From Acinetobacter sp. ANC 4648 (GTDB lineage: Bacteria > Pseudomonadota > Gammaproteobacteria > Pseudomonadales > Moraxellaceae): a DNA stretch of 64,000 bases. The notes beneath the pieces are model-generated. The model made no database searches. It was not told where the DNA came from and worked only from the letters and a program-made list of their open reading frames with translations. The position numbers and the translations under genes are program-made. Each line of letters starts with the position of its first letter. The stretch's first letter is position 1. Shown here piece after piece: positions 28,040 through 38,330 of the stretch. Where the stretch lies: the NCBI RefSeq assembly GCF_002135345.1, contig NZ_NEGI01000002.1, forward strand, positions 124,001 through 188,000, given 5' to 3'.

Positions 28040-29092
28040 TTAATTATTTAGTTTTCTACGATACTGAGTTGGTGTTACGTTAGTTTGTAATCTAAACCAT
28101 GTAATAAATGAGTGACTGGTATAAAAACCAAGTGCCTTCGAAATAAATACAACCGAATGCTGATAATTGACTAAATAATTTTGAGCTAGCTCAAATCTAA
28201 CTTGATCTAAAATTTTACTGTAGGCACTTTCTTCTTGTTGTAATTTTCTACTCAACGTTCTGACATTAACCGCCAATTGTTCTGCAACATTTTCACGAGA
28301 TAATCGTTGTTGATGCAACAATAAATAAATTTGCGCTCTGACCTGCTCAGTAAAGGTTTGTTCAACTTTTTGTTGTTCAAGCAATTTTTGAGCAAATATT
28401 TTAACACTGTCGTACAGCCCTGAATTCGCTGTTTTTAGCGTCATATTAAGTGACTGAGGTAGCAATAACAGAGCAGCTTCTTTTTGGTCAAAATAAACGG
28501 GGCATCCAAAAAACTCATCATACATTTTTTGTAATTCAGGGGCAGCCAAAGTATGCGTAAAATGAACAGCTTTCAGGACAGAATGCCCCTCATCACGAAC
28601 CAATTTGACTAAGCTAATCCACCATGCAAAATTGTATTCTGTCCCACAACGAATAAAAATAGGATCTTTAGACCTACATTTCCATTTCCAATAAATGATC
28701 TCTGATTCTATTTGAATAGAAATATCACCAATACACCCAATTAAGGCTTGGTATTCTTTTAAGGTATAAATGGCTGTACTTAAAGTTGAAGACAAAGGAA
28801 CTAGATGGCCTAAAACCCCATAAGCGGTTGAATCCATTTTTTTAGAAAAACTTAAAGAAACCAATGAATTATTACAAACGTTATAAGTATATGAAATCAT
28901 CTTTTCAAAATAGCTGAGTGAAATACACTGATTCGAATCCCCTAATTGCTCTTCAGTCAAACCGCCTTGTAACAGAAGCTCCTTTCTATTGATTCCAAAA
29001 AAAGTTGCGTGCTCAAGAAAATGTTTAACAAGTCCAATAAGCACCTGAATTTCAAGAGTATCATCAATGTTTTTTGGTAAAGCGGTGATCAT
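28040..29092 (-). CDS. AraC-family transcriptional regulator
   Basis: A 350-residue regulator with an N-terminal arabinose-binding-like domain of the OruR/ArgR type (about residues 20-200) and a C-terminal pair of helix-turn-helix units: LSRENVAEQLAVNVRTLSRK and VFISKALGFYTSHSFITWF, followed by TPTQYRRKL. This is the layout of regulators of small-molecule catabolism. AGGAC lies eight bases before the ATG. It is on the same strand as the M28-like lipoprotein gene 320 bases downstream and may control it, but no operator could be identified. Confidence 0.87.
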   Translation of the reverse strand: MITALPKNIDDTLEIQVLIGLVKHFLEHATFFGINRKELLLQGGLTEEQLGDSNQCISLSYFEKMISYTYNVCNNSLVSLSFSKKMDSTAYGVLGHLVPLSSTLSTAIYTLKEYQALIGCIGDISIQIESEIIYWKWKCRSKDPIFIRCGTEYNFAWWISLVKLVRDEGHSVLKAVHFTHTLAAPELQKMYDEFFGCPVYFDQKEAALLLLPQSLNMTLKTANSGLYDSVKIFAQKLLEQQKVEQTFTEQVRAQIYLLLHQQRLSRENVAEQLAVNVRTLSRKLQQEESAYSKILDQVRFELAQNYLVNYQHSVVFISKALGFYTSHSFITWFRLQTNVTPTQYRRKLNN

Positions 29093-29215
29093 CCTTATCG
29101 TCCTAGATAATTAATTCCTCATCATTAATTATTGTAATTTAGAATAAGATTAAAGTAATTCAAAATTTTATACACTTGTAAATACTTCATATAAAATAAA
29201 TGATTAGTTCATAAT

Positions 29216-29716
29216 GGCTTTGTTGCACAAACCTATCTTTAAGGGCTGAGTTTAACAATATAATTTTTGATATGAAAACCTGCCTGTAAAATTTATCGCA
29301 CAATCAATTAATCCAGCTACAATCAAACACTGATCAATAGAGAAAATATCGCCATTTGATTTGCTTCTAAAACCTAATGATATGTAGAATCGAATGGCAA
29401 GCAAGGTCAGCATCAAACATATTTTGATACTGCCATTCCATATTTTCTGATGATTAAATCTATTTCAAATTGTCATTGCGTATGGTAACAGGCTTTGTAC
29501 AAATCCTGATTACGTTATCGGGTCTTGCCTAGACAGCGCCAGACTATTCGACCCTGAGCAGAAAGCAAAATCATATGATATAGCGATTAACTATCAAAAA
29601 AGTAGCAATGGATTGCATCTGCTTACAGAATTAGGCAGGCCTCACACCTAAGTTGTCTCTTAAAATTTAAATGAATGAGAGGAAGTTTAACCTTTAAGTC
29701 TTTATACAACACAGCC
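29216..29716 (+). mobile_element. Decayed IS5-family insertion sequence, 501 bp
   Basis: Imperfect terminal repeats face each other: GGCTTTGTTGCACAAA at 29216-29231 and TTATACAACACAGCC at 29702-29716 (its complement reads GGCTGTGTTGTATAA). The inside encodes pieces of an IS903-group transposase (see pseudogene). Intact relatives are about 1 kb, so roughly half has been deleted, including the catalytic DDE region. No target-site duplication is visible, which fits an old insertion. Confidence 0.75.
29375..29640 (+). pseudogene. IS5-family transposase fragments
   Basis: Frame one reads GKQGQHQTYFDTAIPYFLMI from 29396; a one-base shift gives KLSLRMVTGFVQILITLSGL, a stop (29530-29532), then TAPDYSTLS; after another shift DIAINYQKSSNGLHLL. 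These follow the N-terminal half of Acinetobacter IS5-family transposases in order. Frameshifts and stops make it inactive. Confidence 0.8.
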
Positions 29717-30102
29717 TTTCCAACCTAATTAAGTCCTAACATCAAAATGGTCTCATTGGTATCTAGCATAGTATTTACAGATATCTCTATAGAAAAAATA
29801 CAATATTTTCAGCTAACACCTATCTATCCAAAGAGCGTATAAGGTGACTAACATTTTTGTATAGTTCAATTTTCAGAAAAAGATATAAAAAGAAAAAAAC
29901 CATAAAGCATCTAACTGCCCAATCATTAGGCAAAATAAAATCTATATTTTTAAACAAAAGGACAAAGACTATTTATAGTTTAATTTACATGTATTTCACA
30001 GGCCCCAAAAATGTCCAGTGTCTACGGCTATCCGAATTGATCTGAGTTTCTCTATTTGAATCCAATTTTTTATGTGAGTTACTGTGTGGAACAAAATCAC
30101 AG
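29717..30102. other. Intergenic region before tRNA-Ser
   Basis: No gene supported. A 62-codon open frame at 29857 is lysine-rich low-complexity sequence without a ribosome-binding site. Nothing else was recognised. Confidence 0.4.
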
Positions 30103-30136
30103 ACAATAAAAAGCCCTTGTATGTACAAGGGCTTAA
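30103..30136 (-). terminator. Terminator of tRNA-Ser
   Basis: A perfect 11-bp stem (30111-30121 with 30124-30134, AAGCCCTTGTA/TACAAGGGCTT) and on the minus strand a following TTTTTATT. It lies 12 bases after the tRNA 3' end. Confidence 0.85.
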
Positions 30137-30145
30137 TTCAAAATT

Positions 30146-30235
30146 TGGCGGAAGCGGTGAGATTCGAACTCACGGAGGGGGTAAACCCTCGTCGGTTTTC
30201 AAGACCGGTGCATTAAACCGCTCTGCCACGCTTCC
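30146..30235 (-). tRNA. tRNA-Ser(UGA)
   Basis: The minus strand folds as a class II tRNA of 90 bases: acceptor GGAAGCG with CGCTTCC, D arm GGCAGAGCGGTTTAATGCA, anticodon stem CCGGT/ACCGG with loop CTTGAAA (UGA at 30201-30199), a long variable arm GAGGGTTTACCCCCTC and T arm GAGTTCGAATCTC, ending GCCA with encoded CCA. A terminator follows. Confidence 0.97.
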
Positions 30236-30322
30236 ATGTGCGCAAGAATACTAAGCTTTTCTATAGATGACAAGAAAAAAATAACCTTAAAGCATTCAAA
30301 CGCATATTGTTTCATCAAATCT

Positions 30323-32356
30323 TTATAATTTAGCTGCTAATTCAGCGCCTTCACGTATTGCACGTTTCGCATCAAGCTCAGCGGCGAGTTTAGCACCACC
30401 AATAATATGATAATTAGCTAAAGTATTTTCACCTTCTTTTGGCATTAAATCCTTTATTGATTCCTGCCCTGCACAGACCACAATTGTATCTACACGTAAT
30501 AATTGATCATAACCATTGGTTTCAATCCATAAACCTTCATTGGTCACAGCCTTATATTGAACCCCACGCATCATTTTTACAGCATGCTTTTTCAATTGTG
30601 CACGGTGTACCCAACCTGATGTTTTACCTAAACCCATTCCTAGTGGTGTGGTTTTACGTTGCATTAAATAAATTTCACGAATTGGTGCTTCAACTTTTGC
30701 CGGAACAAAACCACCTTCAGTCATATAATTTGGGTTTTGATCTACGCCCCATTCACGCTTCCAATGCTCTAATGGTTGAGGCTGCGGCTGATGTTCTGGT
30801 TTTAATAAAAATTCTGATACATCAAAACCAATCCCACCAGCACCAATCACAGCAACCTTATTCCCAACGGGTGCTCCACGAAGTACTTCTGCATAAGAAA
30901 GAACTTGAGGAGCATCACTACCTTCAATTTTTAAGCTACGAGGAATAACACCCGTTGCAATAATCACTTCATCATAGCCTTCGCGTTCTAATTGTTCACG
31001 ATTAACCTTAGTATTTAAACGCAGTTCTACACCTGTTTTTTCAATTTGGACTTTAAAATAACGAATCGTTTCATGAAATTCTTCTTTACCTGGCACAACT
31101 TTAGCTAAGTTAAACTGACCACCAACTTCTTTCGCAGCCTCAAATAAAGTAACCTGATGCCCGCAACTTGCAGCTACTGTTGCCGCAGACAATCCCGCAA
31201 CACCACCGCCCACTACCGCAACTTTCTTTGGCTTTTTAGTTTTGACATAAACCAATTCAGTTTCATAAGCAGCACGTGGATTGACTAAACACGTCGCACG
31301 CTTATTTTTAAAGGTATGATCCAAACACGCCTGATTACAGGCAATACAAGTATTAATTTCATCAACACGATTCGTTGCTGTTTTATTAACCCAGAAAGCA
31401 TCCGCCAAAAGTGGACGTGCCATCTGTACCATATCTGCTTTACCTGTTGCTAAAATTTCTTCCGCAGTTTCTGGCATATTAATACGATTTGATGCAATCA
31501 CTGGAACTGAAACATGCTTTTTCACTTCAGCGGTATAATCTACGAATGCAGCCCGTGGAACTGAAGTTACAATAGTTGGAACACGTGCCTCATGCCAGCC
31601 AATGCCTGTATTTAATAATGTAATTCCTGCTTTTTCCAAAGCTTGAGCAACGACAATAACCTCATCCATTGTATTACCGTCATGGACAAGATCTAGTAAT
31701 GATAGACGAAAGCAAATAATAAATTTTTCACCAACTGTAGTGCGAATTGCTTTCACAATTTCTACTGCAAAACGCATACGATTTTGAATATTACCGCCCC
31801 AACGGTCATTACGTTGATTTACATGGCGACTTAAAAACTGATTCAGTAAATACCCTTCTGAACCCATAACTTCAACGCCATCATAGCCTGCTTTTTTGGC
31901 AATACTGGCCGTTTTCGCAAAATCAGCAATAGTATCTAAAATTTGTTTTTCACTCATTTGACGCGGTTTAAAGGGTGAAATAGGTGATTTAATCGGACTC
32001 GCAGATACGACAAAAGGTTGATAACCATAACGCCCTGCATGCAAAATTTGCATCAAAATTTTTGCACCATGCTTATGTACCGCATGTGTGACTAAACGGT
32101 GCGGAGCAACATCTCCTAAAGTATTCATCGTACCGCCTACTGGTAATAACCAACCTTGACGGTTCGGAGAAATTCCCCCAGTAATAATTAGGCCAACACC
32201 ACCTTTAGCACGCTCCCCAAAATATGCCGCAAGTTTTGGATAATTATAAAAACGATCTTCCAACCCTGTGTGCATAGAACCCATCACGACACGATTTTTA
32301 ATAGTCGTAAAGCCTAAATGTAATGGTTTTAAAATATTGGCATAGCGAGTTGTCAT
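30323..32356 (-). CDS. fadH: 2,4-dienoyl-CoA reductase (NADPH)
   Basis: Removes double bonds from unsaturated fatty acyl-CoA during beta-oxidation. The 677-residue protein has an old-yellow-enzyme TIM barrel with FMN (LKPLHLGFTTIKNRVVMGSM; residues 1-340), an iron-sulfur cluster motif C-x2-C-x3-C-x11-C (CIACNQACLDHTFKNKRATC), and a flavoprotein half with FAD (VAVVGGGVAGLSAA) and NADPH (VAVIGAGGIGFDV) sites. This is the E. coli FadH layout. ATG 32356 with AAGGATCC upstream is preferred to 32395. It is separated from the lactate operon by a terminator. Confidence 0.95.
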   Translation of the reverse strand: MTTRYANILKPLHLGFTTIKNRVVMGSMHTGLEDRFYNYPKLAAYFGERAKGGVGLIITGGISPNRQGWLLPVGGTMNTLGDVAPHRLVTHAVHKHGAKILMQILHAGRYGYQPFVVSASPIKSPISPFKPRQMSEKQILDTIADFAKTASIAKKAGYDGVEVMGSEGYLLNQFLSRHVNQRNDRWGGNIQNRMRFAVEIVKAIRTTVGEKFIICFRLSLLDLVHDGNTMDEVIVVAQALEKAGITLLNTGIGWHEARVPTIVTSVPRAAFVDYTAEVKKHVSVPVIASNRINMPETAEEILATGKADMVQMARPLLADAFWVNKTATNRVDEINTCIACNQACLDHTFKNKRATCLVNPRAAYETELVYVKTKKPKKVAVVGGGVAGLSAATVAASCGHQVTLFEAAKEVGGQFNLAKVVPGKEEFHETIRYFKVQIEKTGVELRLNTKVNREQLEREGYDEVIIATGVIPRSLKIEGSDAPQVLSYAEVLRGAPVGNKVAVIGAGGIGFDVSEFLLKPEHQPQPQPLEHWKREWGVDQNPNYMTEGGFVPAKVEAPIREIYLMQRKTTPLGMGLGKTSGWVHRAQLKKHAVKMMRGVQYKAVTNEGLWIETNGYDQLLRVDTIVVCAGQESIKDLMPKEGENTLANYHIIGGAKLAAELDAKRAIREGAELAAKL

Positions 32357-32471
32357 AATGGATCCTTTTATATTTGGCTTTGCAACTTGTTGCATACTAC
32401 TTTACCGACTTTTGATCTTTTGTTTATGACTTTTTAAAAAATTTGTCTGCAAGTAACTGTCAATTTGACAT

Positions 32472-32503
32472 AAAAAAAGTGTAGCTATTTGAGACTACAC
32501 TTA
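32472..32503 (-). terminator. Terminator of the lactate operon
   Basis: AAGTGTAG (32477-32484) pairs with CTACACTT (32495-32502) and is followed on the minus strand by a seven-base T-run. It lies 34 bases after the dld stop codon. Confidence 0.87.
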
Positions 32504-32535
32504 AAGTATTACATCTGATTATTATTCAGTTAAAT

Positions 32536-34239
32536 TTAGGATGGTTTCCAGTTCTTTAATTTTGATGTGTGCCCAATACCTACATTAAAACTATTGGTTG
32601 GGTCTAATTTTTGATAGTGGTTTTTCAATGCTGGTTTAGCTACATATAAATGTCCAACATTATGTTCTGCGGGATATTCTGCACCACGATCATCAAGTAA
32701 ATGCCACATTTGATGTTCTATCGCTAAAGGATCAACCCCTTTCTTGACAATATAATCTTGATGAAAGACATGACATAAAAAATGGCCATAGTAGAGTTTA
32801 TGGATGATCAAATCATCCAGTGCTTTAGGTAAGGTTTCTAACCATTGACGATCATTACGGCGTAAAGCAATATCTAGAGCGACAATATCTTCAACCTCAC
32901 CACGATGGGTATCGCGATAGCGAATTGCAGCACCAGCTATTGCAAAACGATGTAAAAAGGCTTTACGCCCTTCTTCTTCTGTACACAGAAAATAATGCTT
33001 AGAAGATTGAGTTTCAAAATATTTTTTTAAAAATTGTTCTACCTGCTCAACATCCTGATTTTCTATCCGAATCACTAAATGATGTTCATATAAATCTCGA
33101 AATTCATTCATCCGCTTCGGTAAATGATTCGGCATAAACTTCGTGATCAATTGTAAAATTTTATCTGAAAATCCTTTCATTCTAAACTTTTCAAGATAAC
33201 CATCAACTTTATCTTTCATTGCAAAAGCAGCAGGAACTCTTGCTGTACCAAACTTTTCGATAAACATGAAAGTATCTTTACCATACTCTGCACCAATATC
33301 ATAAGCGACACGGTGAATATATTCGCCAGCTATTGGCAAGCGTGGTAAACCTTTCAATAAAAAACGACGAATTTCGGTTAAATCATCCTGTGAATTGGTC
33401 CCCACATAGAAGACTTGACTTGGAATTTTTTCAAAGGTATCTAAGCGTACTGCAAACACACACACTTTTCCAGCTGAACCCGATGCTTCAAATAATCGTG
33501 ATGGATCTGCATTAAAACGTGCTGGGGTATTTTCATCGATTTGTTTAACATCGTGTGCATAACGCTGATCTGATGCACAACAGCTTGAATCATGTTGAAT
33601 ATCATTAATTTGATATTGTTGTTTTTCGAGTTTAGCTAAAATTTCTTCAGGTGTCGTACCTAAATCTACACCCAAATGATTCACGAGTTCTAACTGACCA
33701 GATTCATTGACGCGTGCATATAGTGCGAGTTCCGTATAAGCAGGACCACGACGAACCAATGCCCCACCAGAGTTGTTACAAACGCCACCCAAAACAGATG
33801 CACCAATACATGATGAACCGATGACTGAGTGTGGCTCACGGTTAAATGGTGATAATTCTTTTTCAAGGCGATCTAATGTTGCACCGGGTAAACAAATCAC
33901 TTGTTGACCGTCATTAATCACTTGGATTCCTGCTAAACGACGGGTACTAAGTAAAACGACAGGACGATCATAATCATTCCCGAATGGTGTTGAACCCCCC
34001 GTAAGCCCCGTATTTGCCGCTTGCATAATCACAATACAATCTGCATCTACAGCCGCTTTTAAAACATGCCATTGTTCAACTAAAGTTCCTGGAACAACCA
34101 CCGCCAAAACTTGTCCTGCACCATAACGTCGCCCTTGACGATATAAACGAGTTTCGCTTTCACTGGTCATGACATGTGATTTACCCACAATATCAATAAA
34201 CTTTTGGATGGTTTTTCCTGAATCTAATTGAGTTTGCAT
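32536..34239 (-). CDS. dld: Quinone-dependent D-lactate dehydrogenase
   Basis: Membrane-associated FAD enzyme that oxidises D-lactate to pyruvate and passes electrons to quinones. The 567 residues start with a PCMH-type FAD domain (VVVPGTLVEQWHVLKAAVDA; QAANTGLTGGSTPFGNDYDR; SVIGSSCIGASVLGGVCNNS) and continue with the membrane-binding lactate dehydrogenase domain of E. coli Dld. Last gene of lldP-lldR-lldD-dld, 182 bases after lldD; that gap may hold its own promoter. The terminator follows. Confidence 0.95.
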   Translation of the reverse strand: MQTQLDSGKTIQKFIDIVGKSHVMTSESETRLYRQGRRYGAGQVLAVVVPGTLVEQWHVLKAAVDADCIVIMQAANTGLTGGSTPFGNDYDRPVVLLSTRRLAGIQVINDGQQVICLPGATLDRLEKELSPFNREPHSVIGSSCIGASVLGGVCNNSGGALVRRGPAYTELALYARVNESGQLELVNHLGVDLGTTPEEILAKLEKQQYQINDIQHDSSCCASDQRYAHDVKQIDENTPARFNADPSRLFEASGSAGKVCVFAVRLDTFEKIPSQVFYVGTNSQDDLTEIRRFLLKGLPRLPIAGEYIHRVAYDIGAEYGKDTFMFIEKFGTARVPAAFAMKDKVDGYLEKFRMKGFSDKILQLITKFMPNHLPKRMNEFRDLYEHHLVIRIENQDVEQVEQFLKKYFETQSSKHYFLCTEEEGRKAFLHRFAIAGAAIRYRDTHRGEVEDIVALDIALRRNDRQWLETLPKALDDLIIHKLYYGHFLCHVFHQDYIVKKGVDPLAIEHQMWHLLDDRGAEYPAEHNVGHLYVAKPALKNHYQKLDPTNSFNVGIGHTSKLKNWKPS

Positions 34240-34421
34240 ATTTTATGCGTTCCATTCCTTAATATTTTTACTATATTATTTTATTCAAGAAACTCTCTCT
34301 TGAAATCCTATATGCAAAAATGTCATTCACTGCTGTATTGAGACCGACTATCGGTAACATCCATATCACCGATATAACTAAGGAGAATATAAATATTATT
34401 CAATACTTATATTCTCCATTT

Positions 34422-35576
34422 TTATTGCGCTAATTCTTTATCTAGTTTGACTAGACAATCAGAGGTAATCTCTGCAATCGTTTTAGCACCAGTCAAAGTC
34501 ATTGCAACACGCATTTCTTTATCAATTAAATCCAATAAATTAGAAACACCCGCCTCACCTGCAGCACCCAATGCATAAATAAATGCACGACCTAACATAC
34601 ACGTATCAGCTCCCATTGCGAGCATACGAACCACATCTAAACCATTGCGAATACCTGAATCAACAAGAATTTTAATATCGCCTTTAACTGCATCAGCAAT
34701 CGGAGGTAAAGCACGCGTTGTTGATAAAACACCATCAAGCTGACGACCACCGTGATTAGAGACCACAATACCATCGGCACCAAAACGCACTGCATCCTTG
34801 GCATCTTCAGGGTCTAAAATCCCTTTAATGACCATTGGGCCATCCCAAAATTCACGAATCCACTCTAAGTCTTTCCATGATATAGACGGGTCAAAGTTAT
34901 TGCCTAACCAACCAATATAATCCTCAAGACCCGTTGGTTTACCCAAGTACTTTGAAATATTACCTAAGTCATGTGGGCGCCCAAGTAATCCAACATTCCA
35001 AGCCCAATGTGGGTGGAAACAGGATTGCATGTAACGACGCATTGCTGCATTTGGACCACTCATACCCGAATGTGCATCACGATAACGTGCCCCTGGAACA
35101 GGCATATCAACCGTAAAAACCAACGTTGAACAACCTGCTGCTTTAGCGCGTTCCAATGCATTACGCATAAATCCACGATCACGTAATACGTAAAGTTGAA
35201 ACCACATTGGACGTTTAATTGCTGGTGCGACTTCTTCAATTGGACATACAGAAACCGTAGATAAGGTAAAAGGAATTCCTTTTTTATCAGCAGCAACAGC
35301 CGCTTGAACCTCACCGCGACGTGCATACATCCCCGTTAAACCCACAGGTGATAATGCAACAGGCATAGATAAAGTTTCATCAAAAAGCTTCGTTTCCAAG
35401 CTCAACTGTGACATATCATTGAGCACACGCTGCCTAAGCGCAATTTTTGATAAATCTTCTACATTACGTTGCAGTGTATATTCCGCATTCGCACCACCAT
35501 CAATGTAATGAAATAAGAAAGGTGGTAAACGACGTCTCGCGGCTTCACGATAATCATTAGCAGAAGAAATAATCAT
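34422..35576 (-). CDS. lldD: L-lactate dehydrogenase (FMN, quinone-linked)
   Basis: Peripheral inner-membrane flavoenzyme oxidising L-lactate to pyruvate. The 384-residue TIM barrel begins [20 protein letters not shown] and carries [34 protein letters not shown], the active-site segment [13 protein letters not shown] with the catalytic histidine and substrate-binding arginine, and [15 protein letters not shown]. Length is near that of E. coli LldD. It starts two bases after the lldR stop, with AGGATA upstream. Regulated through lldR and lactate. Confidence 0.96.
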   Translation of the reverse strand: MIISSANDYREAARRRLPPFLFHYIDGGANAEYTLQRNVEDLSKIALRQRVLNDMSQLSLETKLFDETLSMPVALSPVGLTGMYARRGEVQAAVAADKKGIPFTLSTVSVCPIEEVAPAIKRPMWFQLYVLRDRGFMRNALERAKAAGCSTLVFTVDMPVPGARYRDAHSGMSGPNAAMRRYMQSCFHPHWAWNVGLLGRPHDLGNISKYLGKPTGLEDYIGWLGNNFDPSISWKDLEWIREFWDGPMVIKGILDPEDAKDAVRFGADGIVVSNHGGRQLDGVLSTTRALPPIADAVKGDIKILVDSGIRNGLDVVRMLAMGADTCMLGRAFIYALGAAGEAGVSNLLDLIDKEMRVAMTLTGAKTIAEITSDCLVKLDKELAQ

Positions 35577-35578
35577 GG

Positions 35579-36322
35579 TTATATCCTGTTTAATCGGCTT
35601 GCACGTTGACGTCGAGCATCTTCCTCGTCAATCAAACGTACTTGTTGAACTACAAACTCAATATGTCCACAGACTGCAATACGCGCAGCTTCTGGATCTT
35701 GACGTTCAATTGCATCCATCACTTGATAATGTTGATCATGCAATTGATCAAAACGCTGTGATTCCGAATAGACTTTACGTCGCCCCAAAACCACATTAAA
35801 TTTTAATAAATCAAATAAACCCCGCATCATTTGGATCAGAACCAAATTGTGCGATGCTTCAGCAATCGCCAAATGAAATTTAGCATCTGCCATAGATGCT
35901 TGATCATCATCACCAAGCGATTGAAAATAGGTTATTTTTTCATAACACTGACGAATGTTAATTAAATCATCTTGGGTTGCACGCTGTGCTGCATACCAAG
36001 CTGCCCCACCCTCTAAAATGATGCGAGCTTCCTGTACATCAAAACGATAGGAAGGATCATCATCAATTAACATACTCAAAGGCTGAACAATTTGATATTG
36101 TGACCAATTAGTCGGTAATTGCTGCAAAAAAGTTCCCGCACCAACCTTACTGACCAACATACCCGTACTGGTGAGTTGCTGAATCGCTTCACGTAAAGAG
36201 GAACGAGAGACACCGAGTTGTTCACACAATTTACGTTCAGCAGGCAAACGATCTCCGATCTGCATATTGGTCTGTTCAATCAACATACGTAAGTTTTGAA
36301 CCACTTTATCGGAGACTTTCAT
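35579..36322 (-). CDS. lldR: Lactate-responsive GntR-family regulator
   Basis: A 247-residue FadR-subfamily regulator: N-terminal winged helix ([29 protein letters not shown]) and C-terminal FCD effector domain ([20 protein letters not shown]). It is second in the lactate operon and most probably binds the TTGGTnnnACCAA-type sites upstream of lldP, as LldR does in E. coli, where L-lactate changes it from repressor to activator. AGTTG-type upstream sequence gives only a weak ribosome-binding site. Confidence 0.93.
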   Translation of the reverse strand: MKVSDKVVQNLRMLIEQTNMQIGDRLPAERKLCEQLGVSRSSLREAIQQLTSTGMLVSKVGAGTFLQQLPTNWSQYQIVQPLSMLIDDDPSYRFDVQEARIILEGGAAWYAAQRATQDDLINIRQCYEKITYFQSLGDDDQASMADAKFHLAIAEASHNLVLIQMMRGLFDLLKFNVVLGRRKVYSESQRFDQLHDQHYQVMDAIERQDPEAARIAVCGHIEFVVQQVRLIDEEDARRQRASRLNRI

Positions 36323-36343
36323 TCGGCTGCTCTCAGTTGTGTG

Positions 36344-38008
36344 TTATGGAATCATCCATGGGAACACATAGGCTTGTAAGGTCACAATAATACCAATCAT
36401 CACTGTAAACGTTATACTGTGTTTAACAGTAAAACGGAACAAATCAGACTCTTTACCTACTAAACCAACTGCCGCACAAGCGATAGCGATCGACTGAGGT
36501 GAAATCATTTTTCCTGTGACACCACCACTGGTATTGGCAGCAACCAGTAAGACTTCTGGTACACCAATTTGTTGAGCAGTTGTAGCTTGTAATGCAGAGA
36601 ATAATGCATTAGCTGATGTGTCTGAACCAGTTAGGAATACCCCAATCCAACCCAAGAATGGCGAGAAGAAGGTAAAGGCTTTACCCGTATGTGCCAGTGC
36701 TAAAGCTAATGTTGCCGACATACCCGAATAATTCGCAATAAATGCAAATGCCAAGACCATCCCAATCGAATAAATTGGAATTTTTAATTCATTCACAGTT
36801 TCAAAAAATGTTGCCACTGCATCTTTCGGTTTCATTTTTAAATAAATGATGGTGATGATGGCAGCAATAAAAATTGCGGTTCCAGTTGCAGAAAGCCAGT
36901 CAAATTTATAGATCGCATCATAATCTTTAATTTCAGGAACAACAGGCGGTAGTTTTTGTACCAGTTGATGCAAATACGGAACTTTGATTGAGATCACTAA
37001 ATCATGTAATGCACCGTCTTTAGCGAATAGATCCTTAAATGGCTTAATGCTCCAGATCGTGACCATCGCCGTCAGAACCATAAATGGAGACCATGCTTTG
37101 GCAATTTGAGCGATGCTGTATTTCTTTTGTTGTTCAACCACTAAATTCTGATCAACTTGACCATCTTCATTTTCAAAACGAAAGATATGTTTCGGCTGCC
37201 AAAATTTAAGTAAAATGGTTAATGTCACGAGTGAGGCAATCGCTGCGGTAATATCTGGAAGCTCAGGACCAACAAAATTTGAGGTTAGATATTGTGCCAG
37301 AGCAAATGAACCACCGGCGACAATCACGGCTGGCCAAGTTTCTTTAATACCACGCCAACCATCCATAATCCCCATAATCCAAAACAGAACAATCGGTACC
37401 ATAAACGGTAACTGACGACCCACCATTTGGCTGATTTCATGCGTATCCACACCTGAAACTTGTCCAGCGACAATAATAGGAATACCCATCGCACCAAATG
37501 CAACCGGTGCTGTATTTACAATTAGACAAAGTCCTGCTGCATACAGAGGTTTAAATCCTAATCCCACCAATAAAGCGGCGGTAATTGCCACAGGTGCACC
37601 AAAGCCTGCCGCACCTTCAAGGAAGGTACCAAATGCAAAGCCAACCAATAACATTTGTAAACGTTGATCTTCAGTAATAGACAGGATCGATGCACGAATA
37701 ATATCGAACTGGCCTGTTTTTACAGAAATTTTGTACAGGAATACTGCACCGATAATAATCCATGCAATCGGCCATAAACCATATAGAAAGCCATAGACCA
37801 TAGATGCGAATGCCATCGCAACTGGCATTTGATATGCAAAAAGAGAGACAAGCAATGCCAAAACAACAGTAATTGTACCCGCAACACTGCCCTTCATACG
37901 GAATACAGCAAGTGCTAGGAAGAAAAAAATAATTGGAATAAGCGCAATACTACTGGAAATCCAGATATTGCCCATAGGATCGTAATTCTGTTGCCAATGT
38001 TGCAGCAT
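36344..38008 (-). CDS. lldP: L-lactate permease
   Basis: Inner-membrane lactate-proton symporter, first gene of the operon. The 554 residues form 12-14 hydrophobic helices with family segments [40 protein letters not shown] and [14 protein letters not shown]. An AAGGAG site is six bases before ATG 38008; the ATG two codons earlier is too close to it. Operators for LldR lie 67-185 bases upstream. It also probably carries D-lactate and glycolate, as in E. coli. Confidence 0.95.
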   Translation of the reverse strand: MLQHWQQNYDPMGNIWISSSIALIPIIFFFLALAVFRMKGSVAGTITVVLALLVSLFAYQMPVAMAFASMVYGFLYGLWPIAWIIIGAVFLYKISVKTGQFDIIRASILSITEDQRLQMLLVGFAFGTFLEGAAGFGAPVAITAALLVGLGFKPLYAAGLCLIVNTAPVAFGAMGIPIIVAGQVSGVDTHEISQMVGRQLPFMVPIVLFWIMGIMDGWRGIKETWPAVIVAGGSFALAQYLTSNFVGPELPDITAAIASLVTLTILLKFWQPKHIFRFENEDGQVDQNLVVEQQKKYSIAQIAKAWSPFMVLTAMVTIWSIKPFKDLFAKDGALHDLVISIKVPYLHQLVQKLPPVVPEIKDYDAIYKFDWLSATGTAIFIAAIITIIYLKMKPKDAVATFFETVNELKIPIYSIGMVLAFAFIANYSGMSATLALALAHTGKAFTFFSPFLGWIGVFLTGSDTSANALFSALQATTAQQIGVPEVLLVAANTSGGVTGKMISPQSIAIACAAVGLVGKESDLFRFTVKHSITFTVMIGIIVTLQAYVFPWMIP

Positions 38009-38043
38009 TGTCATCTCCTTGAAATGCTTGCGAAGGTATTGAG

Positions 38044-38193
38044 AGTGGTCTGACTACCCATCTACAAACTTAATATTGGTACTACCAATTTAATTAAAAT
38101 TAAAAAATAAAGCGCTTAATGCTTTGTTATATTAGTTTCTGCTGCTTTAAAGATCAATATTGGTCTGAGTTTATTTTTATTGGTCTGACCAAT
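38044..38193 (-). promoter_or_regulatory. LldR operators upstream of lldP
   Basis: Two clear palindromes of the T-G-G-T-n3-A-C-C-A type: ATTGGTACTACCAAT at 38075-38089 and ATTGGTCTGACCAAT at 38179-38193, centres 104 bp apart. Partial copies lie at 38046-38056 (TGGTCTGACTA) and 38157-38168 (TATTGGTCTGAG). In E. coli two LldR sites flank the lldP promoter and are joined by looping; the spacing here fits that model. The sites are seen, the mechanism is from the family. Confidence 0.85.
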
Positions 38194-38330
38194 ATAGAGG
38201 GGATTAATCTATAAAATTCATCTAAGGTTTTGTGTTAATCAATTTAACAAACTGAATTTACTTTCATTTTCATAATTTTGATTAAAAAAATCTTACCACG
38301 CCCCACTTATACGACTTTAGTCGTATGTGC
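38194..38330. other. Intergenic region between lldP and the small kinase gene
   Basis: AT-rich and without a gene. An 8-bp palindrome (38309-38316 with 38319-38326, ATACGACT/AGTCGTAT) lies just after the kinase stop codon but has no T-run. Confidence 0.4.

Noticed and set aside
29857-30045. 62-codon lysine-rich frame
   Set aside because: Low-complexity translation of AT-rich DNA, no ribosome-binding site, beside an IS relic.
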